The notes beneath the pieces were generated by a model that worked only from the letters and a program-made list of their open reading frames with translations, did no database searches and had not been told where the DNA came from. This document shows, piece by piece, positions 33,502 through 42,588 of a stretch of 64,000 nt of DNA. Position 1 is the stretch's first letter; every line of letters starts with the position of its first letter. The stretch is taken from positions 1-64,000 of the forward strand of contig JBHIBO010000004.1 of NCBI GenBank assembly GCA_046759185.1, in the 5' to 3' direction. The translations under genes were made by a program, and so were the position numbers. The DNA is from JAJISK01 sp046759185 (GTDB lineage: Archaea; Thermoplasmatota; Thermoplasmata; RBG-16-68-12; JAJISG01).

Positions 33502-35451
33502 ATGGCCCGGAAGGCGCCCCTGGACCCCCAGGTCTTCAATCGCCTAACCTTTGTGTCGGACCCGGAAGTCTCCCCCGATGGGCAGGCCGTGGTCTTCGTC
33601 GTCACCCGGCCCAAGCGAGGTAAGAAGAACAAGGAGTACACCGCCAACCTGTGGATCTGGCGAGACGGTCGGCCCCGGGCCCTCACCCATCGGTCGGGGC
33701 GCTGCGGCAGCCCCCGCTGGTCTCCGGACGGCCGCCAGCTGGCCTTCGTGTACGGCACCAAGGAGCGCGTCCGCCTGGAGGTGCTTCCGGTGGAAGGCGG
33801 GGAGGCCCGGCCGCTCTACGCCTTCGAGAAGAAGAAGCGACTGGGGGCCTTCGAGGGATTGACCTGGCACCCCTCCGGTCGTCAACTCCTTTTCGCCTCT
33901 CGGACGAAGGAGGTCAAGGAGGAGGATAGCGACGTGAAGGTCGTGGACCGGCTCTTCTACAAGCTCAACGACATGGGCTTCTTCCACGACCGGTGGAGGC
34001 ACGTGTACAGCCTCGGGCTTCGGGCTAGACGGCCGAAGCAGGTGACCAAAGGCGGCTTCGACGTCACGGGCTTCGACGTGTCCCCGGACGGCAAGCAGGT
34101 CGCCTTCGGGGCCAACACGGCGCCGGACGCGGACTACACCTTCGTCAAGGACCTCCACGTGGTCCCCGTGAGCGGGGGGAGGGCCCAGCGTGTCACCTCG
34201 GGCCAGGGCCCCATCGGGCCGGTGCGGTGGTCGCCCGATGGAAAACAGGTGGCGTTTGTCGGCCATGATCTCCGACGGAGGTTGGCGACGAACATGGGCG
34301 TGTGGCTCACCGATCTCGACGGAGTCACGAGGCAACTCACCGCCGACTTCGATCGCTCCGTGGGGAACGCCCTGAACAGCGACACCCGGGCCCACAGCGT
34401 GGAGCTTCCCCTGCTGTGGACGCCCGATGGAGACGCCCTCACCTTCGGGGCCACGGACGGCGCGGCCTGTCACCTCTATCGGACAGGCCTGGACGGGCGT
34501 GTGGAGGCCCTGACGAAGGGGGACATGAGCTTGGAGGGCTACAGCTTCTCCGCCGATCACGGGGTGCTGGCGTACACCGCCATGACCGCCACGACCCTCG
34601 CCGATGTCTTCGTGAGTCGGGACGGGAGTGAACGCAGGATCACCCGATTCAACGACCGGTTGCTGGGTCGGATGAAGCTACGGCAACCCCAGGAGTTCCA
34701 GTTTCAGGCCAGCGATGGACAAACCATCGAGGGATGGTTCCTCCGAGGCGGTCGGGGTCGTCGACCCATCGTCCTGGAGATCCACGGCGGGCCCCGGACG
34801 ACCTACGGCCATGCCTTCGAGCTGGAGTTCCACCTCCTGGCGGCCCGCGGTTTCCACGTCGTGTACACGAACCCCCGGGGCTCCCAGGGGTACGGCGAGG
34901 ACTTCTCGTCGTGGATCGTGGGGGACTACGGGGCTCGAGACTACCAGGACCTCATGGAGGCGATGGACTACGCCGTCGACCGGGGCTGGGCGGATCCGGA
35001 GCGGGTGGGGGTGACGGGAGGCTCATACGGTGGTCTCATGACGAATTGGATCGTCACACAGACGGGCCGGTTCGCCGCGGCCGTGACGCAGCGCTCCATC
35101 AGCAACTGGCAGTCCTTCTTCGGGACGAGCGATATCGGCTACTTCTTCGGGGAGGAGGAGATGGAGGCCCTCCCGTGGGATGACCCCGCGAAGTTTGCAG
35201 AGAAGTCCCCCATCACCCACGTGACCCACGTGACGACGCCCCTCCTCATCATTCACAGCGAGCAGGACTTTCGATGTCCCATGGAGCAAGCCGAGCAGTT
35301 CTACGTCGCCCTCAAGCGCCTCCGGAAGGAGGTGGAACTCGCGCGCTTTCCGGACGAGAGCCACGAGCTCTCCCGGTCGGGCCAGCCACGCCACCGCATC
35401 GAACGGCTGGAACGCATCCTAGGTTGGATGGAGGAGCATCTGAAGGCGTAG
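33502..35451 (+). CDS. S9 family (acylaminoacyl-/prolyl oligopeptidase-like) serine peptidase
   Basis: 649 residues. N-terminal beta-propeller with WD/TolB-like repeats (FVSDPEVSPDGQAVVFVV, GPVRWSPDGKQVAFV) and a C-terminal alpha/beta hydrolase domain: nucleophile in VTGGSYGGLMTNW (about residue 508), Asp in IHSEQDFRCP (about 588), His in PDESHELSRSG (about 620). Hydrolyses short peptides, probably cytosolic because no signal peptide is seen. A CTATTAAGG box about 30 bases before ATG 33502 supports this start over the in-frame ATG 33436. Convergent with a second S9 peptidase, ends eight bases apart. Confidence 0.9.
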   Translation: MARKAPLDPQVFNRLTFVSDPEVSPDGQAVVFVVTRPKRGKKNKEYTANLWIWRDGRPRALTHRSGRCGSPRWSPDGRQLAFVYGTKERVRLEVLPVEGGEARPLYAFEKKKRLGAFEGLTWHPSGRQLLFASRTKEVKEEDSDVKVVDRLFYKLNDMGFFHDRWRHVYSLGLRARRPKQVTKGGFDVTGFDVSPDGKQVAFGANTAPDADYTFVKDLHVVPVSGGRAQRVTSGQGPIGPVRWSPDGKQVAFVGHDLRRRLATNMGVWLTDLDGVTRQLTADFDRSVGNALNSDTRAHSVELPLLWTPDGDALTFGATDGAACHLYRTGLDGRVEALTKGDMSLEGYSFSADHGVLAYTAMTATTLADVFVSRDGSERRITRFNDRLLGRMKLRQPQEFQFQASDGQTIEGWFLRGGRGRRPIVLEIHGGPRTTYGHAFELEFHLLAARGFHVVYTNPRGSQGYGEDFSSWIVGDYGARDYQDLMEAMDYAVDRGWADPERVGVTGGSYGGLMTNWIVTQTGRFAAAVTQRSISNWQSFFGTSDIGYFFGEEEMEALPWDDPAKFAEKSPITHVTHVTTPLLIIHSEQDFRCPMEQAEQFYVALKRLRKEVELARFPDESHELSRSGQPRHRIERLERILGWMEEHLKA

Positions 35452-35459
35452 GCCTCCCG

Positions 35460-37310
35460 CTAGGCAAGGGACGCGTCGAAGAAGTCGGCCAGCCGGGGGT
35501 AGAGGACCTTCTGGTTCTCGATCTGGAGGATGCCATGACCCTCGTCCTCGAAGACGAGTTTGTCATAGGACACGTCCGCCTCCTCCAGCCGGGCCTCCAC
35601 CTCCCGCACGTTCGCCGGCGTGACGTTCGGGTCCTGCTGTCCCTGGACGATGAGCAGCTTGCCTCGGATGTCCTGGACGAAGTGGATGGGCGACCGCTCC
35701 CGATACTTCGCGGGGACCTCCGTCGGTGAACCGCCCATCATCTCCTCCGAGTACGGACGGAGATCGGGTCGCGTCGTCTCGTAGTCCACTACGAGGTCGG
35801 TCATTCCGCAGACGGGGGCGGCGGCAGCTATCTCGTCCGGGGAGAAGTGGGTGATGGCCCACCAGCTGGAGTAACCTCCGTAGCTCGTCCCTGTGATCCC
35901 CACGGCCCCGGAACGGGCGATGTCGCCTCCGATGAGGGCTCGGATGCCAGCCCGGATGTCCCCCTGTTCACGGCCCCCCCAGCCGTCCTCGCGGATCAGC
36001 TCTCGGAAGCGAACGCCGTAGCCGGTGGAGCCCCGATAGTTGGGATCGAAGACCGTGAACCCTCGGGAGGTCAGATACTGAATCTGGGGATTCAGGAGGT
36101 CGCGGGAGTGGGAGGTGGGTCCGCCGTGGACGTACACGATGGTCTTCCCGTTGGACGCCTCGGGGCGGTAGAGCCAGCCGTGGAGGTGCAGGCCGTCCTC
36201 GCCGGTCCAGCGATACTCCTCCGCGGGCGTCAGGTCCTCCCGCCGGACCCTGCTGAAGGACAAGACATCGGTCAGGTTGCGGAGATGATCGGGGTCGCCG
36301 CCAGTGAGGTGGAAAGCGACGACGTCGGCGGGGTCTGTCGAACTGTAGTGGAGTCCGGCCCATTCACCCCCCCGGAGTGGGCCGATGGGTGTCAGCGTGC
36401 CCCGGGAAGATGCCACCAGACGTTCCTCCCCCTTGCGTAGATCATGGAGGAAGGCACGGTCCTTGGCCTCGTGGGTCTCCTGCATGACCAAGTGCTCGCG
36501 GGGAAGTGGACTCCAGATGGCCTCGACGTTCCGCGGATCCTCGGAAGGTTGGAGAATCCACTCAGTCGTCTCGTTTGCCGGATCGAAGAGGCCGACGCTC
36601 CCCCGGTCTTGTCGTTGCCCCTCCAAGGAGTCTGTTAGGAAGGCGACGCGGCCGTCGTAGGTCCACGTGGCAGAGACGTCCGCCTCGTCCCCGAAGTTCA
36701 GCACCTCCCGGTCGTCCGCGCCGTCGAGGCCCACAATCCAGTACTGGGTGCCCGCGGGATGGCGATCCTTCCGGTTGTAGAGCACCCAGCGGCCATCCGG
36801 GCTGAGGGTGGGGTAGACATTGCCGCGCTTCTCGGGGGCCGCAAGGACCGCACGCGTCCCCGTCGCAACCTCATGGGCGATCACGCGGAAGGTTTCCAGC
36901 TCTTGGTTCCCCTCAAAGTCGTAGTTGGCGGCATAGACCAGAACGTCGCCACCGGGGTCAAACTCCCCGCCTCGGAGGTAGAAAGCGGGTTCCGGCTCCG
37001 TTAACGGCTGCATGTTTCCGGGCTCCTCCAGGGAGACCTCGTAGAGGGTCTGCCGCTCGTTACCGCCCTTGTCCTCGGCCACGAGAACGGAGCGGGAATC
37101 CGGGGCCCAGTTCTTCAGGACCGTCCTCTCCGGCGTGTTGGTCAGGGCCTGAAGCGACCCGTCGCCATCCAGCGGCAGATCAAAGACGTCCACGCTGGGG
37201 TGCAGGCGATGGATGTTCAGGGCAAGGTGCTGCCGGTCGGGGGAGACGCGGGCCCAGAAGATGGTGGGCAGGGACATCAGTGCGTCAAGGTCCAGGGTCC
37301 TCCCCTGCAT
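35460..37310 (-). CDS. S9 family prolyl oligopeptidase-like serine peptidase
   Basis: 616 residues from ATG 37310. N-terminal propeller (FWARVSPDRQHLALNIHRL, YPTLSPDGRWVLYNR) then hydrolase domain: Ser in ITGTSYGGYSSWW (about residue 474), Asp in VQGQQDPNVTP, His in FEDEGHGILQIENQ (about 591). Peptidase of the DAP/acylaminoacyl type. It is only distantly similar to its convergent neighbour, so this is not a recent tandem duplication. A GGATATC box about 25 bases upstream is the probable promoter; the longer in-frame start at 37442 would cover the next promoter. Confidence 0.88.
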   Translation of the reverse strand: MQGRTLDLDALMSLPTIFWARVSPDRQHLALNIHRLHPSVDVFDLPLDGDGSLQALTNTPERTVLKNWAPDSRSVLVAEDKGGNERQTLYEVSLEEPGNMQPLTEPEPAFYLRGGEFDPGGDVLVYAANYDFEGNQELETFRVIAHEVATGTRAVLAAPEKRGNVYPTLSPDGRWVLYNRKDRHPAGTQYWIVGLDGADDREVLNFGDEADVSATWTYDGRVAFLTDSLEGQRQDRGSVGLFDPANETTEWILQPSEDPRNVEAIWSPLPREHLVMQETHEAKDRAFLHDLRKGEERLVASSRGTLTPIGPLRGGEWAGLHYSSTDPADVVAFHLTGGDPDHLRNLTDVLSFSRVRREDLTPAEEYRWTGEDGLHLHGWLYRPEASNGKTIVYVHGGPTSHSRDLLNPQIQYLTSRGFTVFDPNYRGSTGYGVRFRELIREDGWGGREQGDIRAGIRALIGGDIARSGAVGITGTSYGGYSSWWAITHFSPDEIAAAAPVCGMTDLVVDYETTRPDLRPYSEEMMGGSPTEVPAKYRERSPIHFVQDIRGKLLIVQGQQDPNVTPANVREVEARLEEADVSYDKLVFEDEGHGILQIENQKVLYPRLADFFDASLA

Positions 37311-37363
37311 GGCCGAGAGAGGCCGCGATATCCAAAGAAGCTTTGGCGCGAGGGGGGAGCGTG

Positions 37364-37373
37364 GGTTTAATAT
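37364..37373 (+). promoter_or_regulatory. TATA-like box between the S9 peptidase and the nitrobindin-like gene
   Basis: GTTTAATATC is a strong A/T patch between divergent genes. It lies about 70 bases before TTG 37442, leaving a leader of about 45 bases that contains GGGGGAAGG as SD. Confidence 0.35.
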
Positions 37374-37441
37374 CTGGGCACTCCCTCCATCGGAGCAACG
37401 CCCCCCGGAGCGCGAGTTCGGGAGGTCACTGGGGGAAGGCA

Positions 37442-37927
37442 TTGCCAGAAGAAAGTGAGGATTCGGATCCCTGGGCCCTCCTGCGCCCCCTCGTGGGGAC
37501 GTGGGAGGGGACGGGTGGTGGTCTGCCTGGGGAAGGAACGGAGGAGATGGACTGTGAGTTCGTGCTCCAGGACAAGTTCCTCCGTATCCGGAACCGGTCG
37601 CGGTACGAACCCCAAGAGAAGAACCCAGAGGGGGAGGTCCACGAGGATTGGGGCATCATCAGCCGCGACACGAACCGCGACACCTTCGTTCTCCGGGAGT
37701 TCCACGTCGAGGGGTATGTGAACCAATACGCCCTCGACCACGTGTCTGAGGACGGGAACACCCTCGTGTTTCTCACGGAGAGCCTCGAGAACGTTCCCGA
37801 CGACTGGCGAGGGCGAGAAACCTTCCGCTTCATTGGGACCGATGAATTCAAGAACACCTTCGAGCTCGCTCGGCCCGGTGAGGACTTCAAGGTGTACGTG
37901 GAGACACGGCTGCGTAGGAGAGCGTAG
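37442..37927 (+). CDS. Lipocalin/nitrobindin-like (DUF1794, THAP4-like) protein
   Basis: 161 residues from TTG 37442 with SD GGGGGAAGG. The opening LLRPLVGTWEGTGGGLPGEG is the GxW-type lipocalin-like start of the FABP/nitrobindin-type barrel; DFRIRNRSRYEP-like strands, HEDWGIISRD, FVLREFHVEGYVNQY and the final strand FELARPGEDFKVYVETRLRR follow. Family members bind heme or fatty-acid-like ligands; the nitrobindin heme His cannot be assigned with confidence. Confidence 0.65.
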   Translation: MPEESEDSDPWALLRPLVGTWEGTGGGLPGEGTEEMDCEFVLQDKFLRIRNRSRYEPQEKNPEGEVHEDWGIISRDTNRDTFVLREFHVEGYVNQYALDHVSEDGNTLVFLTESLENVPDDWRGRETFRFIGTDEFKNTFELARPGEDFKVYVETRLRRRA

Positions 37928-37956
37928 AGCGCGACCTCTTCCGCTGACGGCCGGGC

Positions 37957-38901
37957 CTAGAAGTAGGGCTCTTGGCCCAGATACTTGAGCCCTGAGTCCA
38001 CGAGAACCGTCACCACTCGATGGCCCGGTCCGAGCTCATGGGCCACCTCTTGCGCGGCGAAGACATTCGCTCCGGAGGAGATGCCCCCGAAAACGCCCGC
38101 CTTGGCGGCCAGGAGGCGCGCTGTCTCGTTCGCGTCCTCGTTCGCCACGGACAGGATCTCGTCCACCAGGTCCATGCGCATGATCTTCGGCACGAAGCCC
38201 GGTCCGATCCCTTCGATCCGGTGGGGTCCCACAGGCCCTCCCGAAAGGTTCTTGTGCGTGGCGGGCTGCACGGCCACACACTTCGGGGGGTCGTCCTCCT
38301 GTTTGAAGACTTCCACGTTCCCGGAGAAGCAGCCTCCCGTGCCAGCTACGGTGACGAACGCGTCCAGGTGTCCTGGTAGGTTTCGGAGGATTTCCTCCGC
38401 CATGGCATGGTAGGCGCGGCGGTTATCGACGTTGTTAAACTGGTCCGTCCAGAAGGTGCCGGGTTCCTGGGCGAGTTCCCCCGCTCTATCGATCATGGCT
38501 CGGATGAGCTCGGCCGTGATCTCGCGATTCTCGCTCGGAATGATGTCCAGGGTGGCACCGAACGCCCGCATCGTTCTCAGCTTCTCCTCGGCAAAGGCGT
38601 CCGAGGAGACGAGGTGGGCACTGTATCCCTTGGCCGCGCACACCATGGCCAGGGAGCTTCCCGTACTCCCCCCGGTGTACTCCACGACGCGGCCGCCCGG
38701 TGGGAGGTCGCCACGCTTTGCCGCACCTTCCACCATGGAGAGGGCCATGCGATCCTTCATGCTCCCTGTGGGGTTCGCACCTTCCCACTTCGCCCAGATT
38801 TCGGCATCCTCCTCTTCGGCCGGGCTCGGCAATCGAATTAGGGGCGTGTCGCCAATGGATCCAAGGACGCCGGGCGAGGACATGGCAATCTCGGGGTCCA
38901 T
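37957..38901 (-). CDS. PLP-dependent cysteine-synthase-like enzyme
   Basis: 314 residues, fold type II. The PLP Lys is in NPTGSMKDRMAL (about residue 49), the substrate loop is EYTGGSTGSSLA and the phosphate-binding loop TVAGTGGCFSGN. This fits O-acetylserine/O-phosphoserine sulfhydrylase or cystathionine beta-synthase-like enzymes making Cys. Archaeal OPS sulfhydrylases are similar, so the acyl donor is uncertain. Its start is about 70 bases from the divergent radical SAM gene. Confidence 0.82.
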   Translation of the reverse strand: MDPEIAMSSPGVLGSIGDTPLIRLPSPAEEEDAEIWAKWEGANPTGSMKDRMALSMVEGAAKRGDLPPGGRVVEYTGGSTGSSLAMVCAAKGYSAHLVSSDAFAEEKLRTMRAFGATLDIIPSENREITAELIRAMIDRAGELAQEPGTFWTDQFNNVDNRRAYHAMAEEILRNLPGHLDAFVTVAGTGGCFSGNVEVFKQEDDPPKCVAVQPATHKNLSGGPVGPHRIEGIGPGFVPKIMRMDLVDEILSVANEDANETARLLAAKAGVFGGISSGANVFAAQEVAHELGPGHRVVTVLVDSGLKYLGQEPYF

Positions 38902-38974
38902 CCGGACGGGCCCTAAAGGCCTATCGTGTGGGCCTTATGGACCTTAGTTTCAGAGATCTCCCACCGCAAGCCGG

Positions 38975-40342
38975 ATGCCCCCGGCTCCGTCATTCTGGAG
39001 GATGGAGGAACTCCTGGGGATCCATGTCCCGTCGCCCCGTAGCTCTTTCACCATCCGAGAGGTGCACGTGGACCAGGCCCTCAGGAAGGACCCTCTCCCG
39101 TGGCTTGACTACTCCTTCAACCCCTACGTGGGCTGCTATCACGGGTGCGTCTTCTGTTACTCGCCTCGTCTTCTTCGGATCGATCGGGACGAGTGGGGCC
39201 AGTCGGTGATCGTGAAACGGAACGCCGCCACCGCCCTTGCGCAGGACGTCCGCAGACTCCCTCGCGGACTCGTCGCCATTTCAACGGCTACGGATCCCTC
39301 CCAACACGTCGAGGGGAAATACCGGATCACGCGACGATCCCTGGAGGTCCTCCTCCGGGCGCATTGGCCCGTGGCGATCCTCACACGTTCCCCTCTCGTC
39401 ACTCGGGACATCGACCTGTTCACCCAATTCCACGAAGTCGAAGTGGGCATGTCTGTGCCGACGTTGGACGACCGCGCAAGGGCCCTGATCGAGCCGTGGG
39501 CTCCACCAATTCCTGCGCGGCTCCGATCCCTGCGAACCCGGGCCGATGCAGGCGTGACCACGATGATCGGGTTTGCCCCGGCCTATCCCCTCACCGGGCG
39601 GTGGACCCCTCGAAGGATAGCAGACGCATTCGAGGCTCTGGGCGTGTGGAAGGCTTTCAGTCGCATCCTTGACGCCCGGTGGGGGGTTCGGGAGGCCATG
39701 CGAGCCCGCCTCGCGGGTTCTCCTCTTGAAGAGGACCTAATGCGCGTGTCCGATCACGGGTCCATGCGGGCCCTTCTTGTGGAGTTGGCGGAGGAGTGCG
39801 AAGCCCGTGGGATCTCCTTCCGGACCGAGCCGCGGCGGCCTCCGGCCGCACGAGAGAAGAAGGAACCTCGTTCCACCCTCGCGGACTTCTACGCGATTCC
39901 GACGGAGCCCTGCGAGGACCCCTCCTTGGCCCCGGTGGGTACTCGGAGAACTAGCTGGGGAGCACGGGGTCGGAGCCCTGCCATCGAGGATTCAGAAGGA
40001 ACTTCTCTTTCATGTCGTCCCAGTGGGCGCAGTTCAGATACCGCTTCGGTAGGACCGTCTTCAGGTATTCGATGTACTCCTCCCTCGGAATCGGCCTCCG
40101 ACCCTCCACCATCAGATGACCGTCAAGATCGTAGGGAAGGTACACGTACCCCAAACGACCCGTTTCGGGGTCGCGCTCCCGATGATCCGCGAACTCCGTC
40201 AACCCGCGGAACCGGAAGAAGCGCCGATCGGGAAGGCGCAGCAGGTCCTCCGGTCCGAGCCCTTCTACCGTCTCCCCCATGCCCTGGATCCGGCTCAGGA
40301 TCTCCGCCGCCCGGGTGCGATCGACGCGGGCCCTGGCCATGA
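38975..40342 (+). CDS. SPL-like radical SAM protein (Rv2578c type); C-terminal tail doubtful
   Basis: The open frame encodes 455 residues. C54, C58 and C61 form C-x3-C-x2-C (YVGCYHGCVFCYSPR), followed by AISTATDPSQHVEGKY and VEVGMSVPTLDDRARA, as in the spore-photoproduct-lyase-related COG1533 proteins. These are usually about 300-340 residues. From about residue 326 (position 39951) the sequence becomes Pro/Ser/Arg-rich and runs 390 bases antisense through the convergent oxygenase gene, so that part is probably not native: an upstream frameshift or lost stop is likely. A CCTTATGG box lies about 40 bases upstream. Confidence 0.7.
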   Translation: MPPAPSFWRMEELLGIHVPSPRSSFTIREVHVDQALRKDPLPWLDYSFNPYVGCYHGCVFCYSPRLLRIDRDEWGQSVIVKRNAATALAQDVRRLPRGLVAISTATDPSQHVEGKYRITRRSLEVLLRAHWPVAILTRSPLVTRDIDLFTQFHEVEVGMSVPTLDDRARALIEPWAPPIPARLRSLRTRADAGVTTMIGFAPAYPLTGRWTPRRIADAFEALGVWKAFSRILDARWGVREAMRARLAGSPLEEDLMRVSDHGSMRALLVELAEECEARGISFRTEPRRPPAAREKKEPRSTLADFYAIPTEPCEDPSLAPVGTRRTSWGARGRSPAIEDSEGTSLSCRPSGRSSDTASVGPSSGIRCTPPSESASDPPPSDDRQDRREGTRTPNDPFRGRAPDDPRTPSTRGTGRSADREGAAGPPVRALLPSPPCPGSGSGSPPPGCDRRGPWP

Positions 40343-41378
40343 TAATCGCCAGGTTGATATCGCGAACCTTCCCCTCGACCTCCCGGGTGAAGAGGGCCTG
40401 TGCTTCGGCGTTGGCCAGGGTCTTGAAGACGCCCTTCACCTGCTGGCCACTCAGCTCACTGCCGAACATCTCCAGACCCCGGGGGTACCAGACGTTGATC
40501 GTGTGCTGGAGGTCCTCGATGCCGAAGTTCCCCCCGTCGAGGGTCGCGGCCACGGCGATGGCCTTCGTGAGCCGCTCCCCCGCCGCCAGGTGGTAGGACT
40601 CCTCCATAAACCGCATGAAGGGCATGGAGAGGGCCATGGGCGCGTAGAGGAAGTGATGCTGCATCTCCAGCTGGTACTTGCCCACCCGATCGATGAGGGC
40701 CATGAAAACGCCCTCGTCCATGAGGCTCAGGAAGGGGATGTTGAAGGCGTCCAAGATGTGGTGGCCGGGCTTCATGGCCAGGAGCTCGTCCATGGTCTCC
40801 GTCGCGTAACGGCGGCCATCACGTTGGTCCCAGGTCGGATCCAGGGTCAGGACCCCCGCCATCTGGTAGTGGTGACGCAGCTCCTCCACACACACCCGCT
40901 TGGCCGAGAAGCTCAGGGTCTCCAAGAGGCCGGGGTACGTGTCGCTGTACCCGTCGGTCCGGTGGATGCCCTCGACGATCTCTCGGTCCACCCCGGTTAG
41001 GCTGTCCGTGTCGAGCTTAGTGTAGATCATCCGATGTTGCTGGATGCTGCCCAGCTCCGTGGAGGCCTGGGCCTTGATGATCTTGAGGGCCATGTGGAAC
41101 TGCTCGTCGTTGAGCTCCTCCGCGCGGTTGACCCGATGGCCTAGCTCTGCGGTCCGACGCCCCGAGGCCAGGGCCTTCGAGGCGTACGTGGCGAAGGAAT
41201 CGGGTCGGGCCTGGATGACCGCCAGCTTCGTGACGGGTCGCTCAGGATAGAAGCGGTGCCAGGCCTTCTCGTCCTGGACCTCCGATAACTCCTGGAAGTA
41301 GGTCTCCTCCCAGTGGCGGTTCTCCTCCTGCCAATGCTGGGGCAGGGGTTGGATATCAAAGCCGTCCATGAGACCCAT
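39951..41378 (-). CDS. BoxB/PaaA-like diiron oxygenase (phenylacetate/benzoyl-CoA oxygenase family)
   Basis: 475 residues, close to BoxB length. Two E-x2-H motifs are present: VEELRHHYQMAG (about residue 161) and MEESYHLAAGE (about 253). Between them DAFNIPFLSLMDEGVFMALIDRVGKYQLEM aligns by eye with the AFNEP...TDRDGKFQL part of BoxB, and NVWYPRGLEMFGSE with its NFHYSVTIDLFGAD part. Predicted to be a carboxylate-bridged diiron ring epoxidase or a related oxygenase. No reductase partner (BoxA, PaaC/PaaE) is adjacent, so the substrate is open. The stop lies inside the overlap with the SPL-like frame. Confidence 0.75.
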   Translation of the reverse strand: MGLMDGFDIQPLPQHWQEENRHWEETYFQELSEVQDEKAWHRFYPERPVTKLAVIQARPDSFATYASKALASGRRTAELGHRVNRAEELNDEQFHMALKIIKAQASTELGSIQQHRMIYTKLDTDSLTGVDREIVEGIHRTDGYSDTYPGLLETLSFSAKRVCVEELRHHYQMAGVLTLDPTWDQRDGRRYATETMDELLAMKPGHHILDAFNIPFLSLMDEGVFMALIDRVGKYQLEMQHHFLYAPMALSMPFMRFMEESYHLAAGERLTKAIAVAATLDGGNFGIEDLQHTINVWYPRGLEMFGSELSGQQVKGVFKTLANAEAQALFTREVEGKVRDINLAIIMARARVDRTRAAEILSRIQGMGETVEGLGPEDLLRLPDRRFFRFRGLTEFADHRERDPETGRLGYVYLPYDLDGHLMVEGRRPIPREEYIEYLKTVLPKRYLNCAHWDDMKEKFLLNPRWQGSDPVLPS

Positions 41379-41525
41379 GGGCGGTCTCCCATGGGGGCCC
41401 TCCTTTAGAAGACTACCGGACCCGCCATCCCGATGGGTCGGGAGCCAGGCCTCAGGCTTATCTCTTTACGGCGCCTTGCGAAGACGGGTGAGGTCTTGGG
41501 AGATTTCTCGCTTGTCGAAGAGAGA

Positions 41526-42179
41526 ATGGGCCCCAACGTGCGCGAACTCCATAACTACCTCTGGATGCCGGGTTGGAAGGGGGATGAGAAGGCGTTGCGC
41601 GAGGCCCTCCAGACGGACGCCGAGGCCCTCGACGCATTTCTGGAGGCCGATGGGGACCTGGCCCAAAGCGCCGAGGCGCTCACTGAGGACTGGGGTCGCA
41701 CCCGTTCCGGCGAAATGCTCTTCGAGCTCCTGGACCACACGTACCGGTTATCGGCCGCCACCGAGCTCCTCCGGCGCGGTGACTACGCGACCGCGGCGAG
41801 CCAGGCTAACGAGGCCGCGGAGAGCGTGAGCATCGGCATCTGCGCCAACGCGGACTGCTTTTCCCTGGTCGAGCAGTGGGAAGGCGGGGAGATCACCTTC
41901 GCCACCTACACGCGGGAGCTGGCCAGGGTCCTGGTGGCGAAGAAGATCCCCTCCGCAGAGGACTTGCACCGCCTCCTCCTGGCCATCCAAGGGCTCGGAA
42001 AGGAGTGGGACGACTCGGCTTCGACGGAACTACAGGAGGTGGCCGCCCGGGCAGCCATCCAGAACGCCTTGTGGGTCGCCGTGGCCGGCGTGACGATTCG
42101 CAGGACCTTGGGAGCGGCGCCGGAGGTTCCCTACGGTGCCATGCCCGGGCTGTACCTTCGGATTGCGAAGCGCCTGTGA
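41526..42179 (+). CDS. Hypothetical helical protein
   Basis: 217 residues from ATG 41526, preceded by GAAGAGAG; an earlier in-frame start is at 41433. Almost entirely helical: GDEKALREALQTDAEALDAFLEADGDLAQSAEALTEDWGR (span about 18-57), DYATAASQANEAAESVSIGICANADCFSLVEQW, then LQEVAARAAIQNALWVAVAGVTI. A C-x3-C pair (ICANADC) is in the middle. It resembles ferritin-like or TPR-like bundles but lacks clear metal motifs. Divergent from the oxygenase gene with about 150 bases between. Confidence 0.55.
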   Translation: MGPNVRELHNYLWMPGWKGDEKALREALQTDAEALDAFLEADGDLAQSAEALTEDWGRTRSGEMLFELLDHTYRLSAATELLRRGDYATAASQANEAAESVSIGICANADCFSLVEQWEGGEITFATYTRELARVLVAKKIPSAEDLHRLLLAIQGLGKEWDDSASTELQEVAARAAIQNALWVAVAGVTIRRTLGAAPEVPYGAMPGLYLRIAKRL

Positions 42180-42221
42180 CGTGGTAACTCCGTTATATGG
42201 CCCGTTCCCTTCGCGGGTCCC

Positions 42222-42584
42222 ATGCCGAAACTCGTTCGTGACATCGGGCACATCCTCATCGGGGTGGAGGACATGGAGGAAGCCCTCGGCTTCTATCGGG
42301 ACCTTCTGGGATTGGATGTCATCGGCGAGACCAGTGCCAACTGGACCGTCGTCTCCGCGCTGGGCGGGCAGTTCACGCTCTACAAACAGGAAGACGTCAT
42401 CCCGGTGGTCCTTGGCCCCGAGGGAAACCGCACCCCCTTCTCCCTCCACGTCCATGACTTCGAGGAAGCCGCGGACGCCTTGGAAGCCGCCGGGGTCCGT
42501 TTGGGCCGGGGGGATGCCCACCACGGCGTCGTCTGGGATCCCTTCGGCAACGTCCTCGAGTTGCACGATCATCGGGAGGAGTAG
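42222..42584 (+). CDS. VOC/glyoxalase family protein
   Basis: 120 residues. Paired VOC modules: IGHILIGVEDMEEALGFYRDLLGLDVIG, and FSLHVHDFEEAADALEAAGVR with GVVWDPFGNVLELHDH. Metal ligands are plausible: His 10, His of LHVHDF and Glu of NVLELHD. Substrate unknown. The methyltransferase gene begins two bases after the stop codon, so they form an operon. Confidence 0.82.
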   Translation: MPKLVRDIGHILIGVEDMEEALGFYRDLLGLDVIGETSANWTVVSALGGQFTLYKQEDVIPVVLGPEGNRTPFSLHVHDFEEAADALEAAGVRLGRGDAHHGVVWDPFGNVLELHDHREE

Positions 42585-42588
42585 CTGG

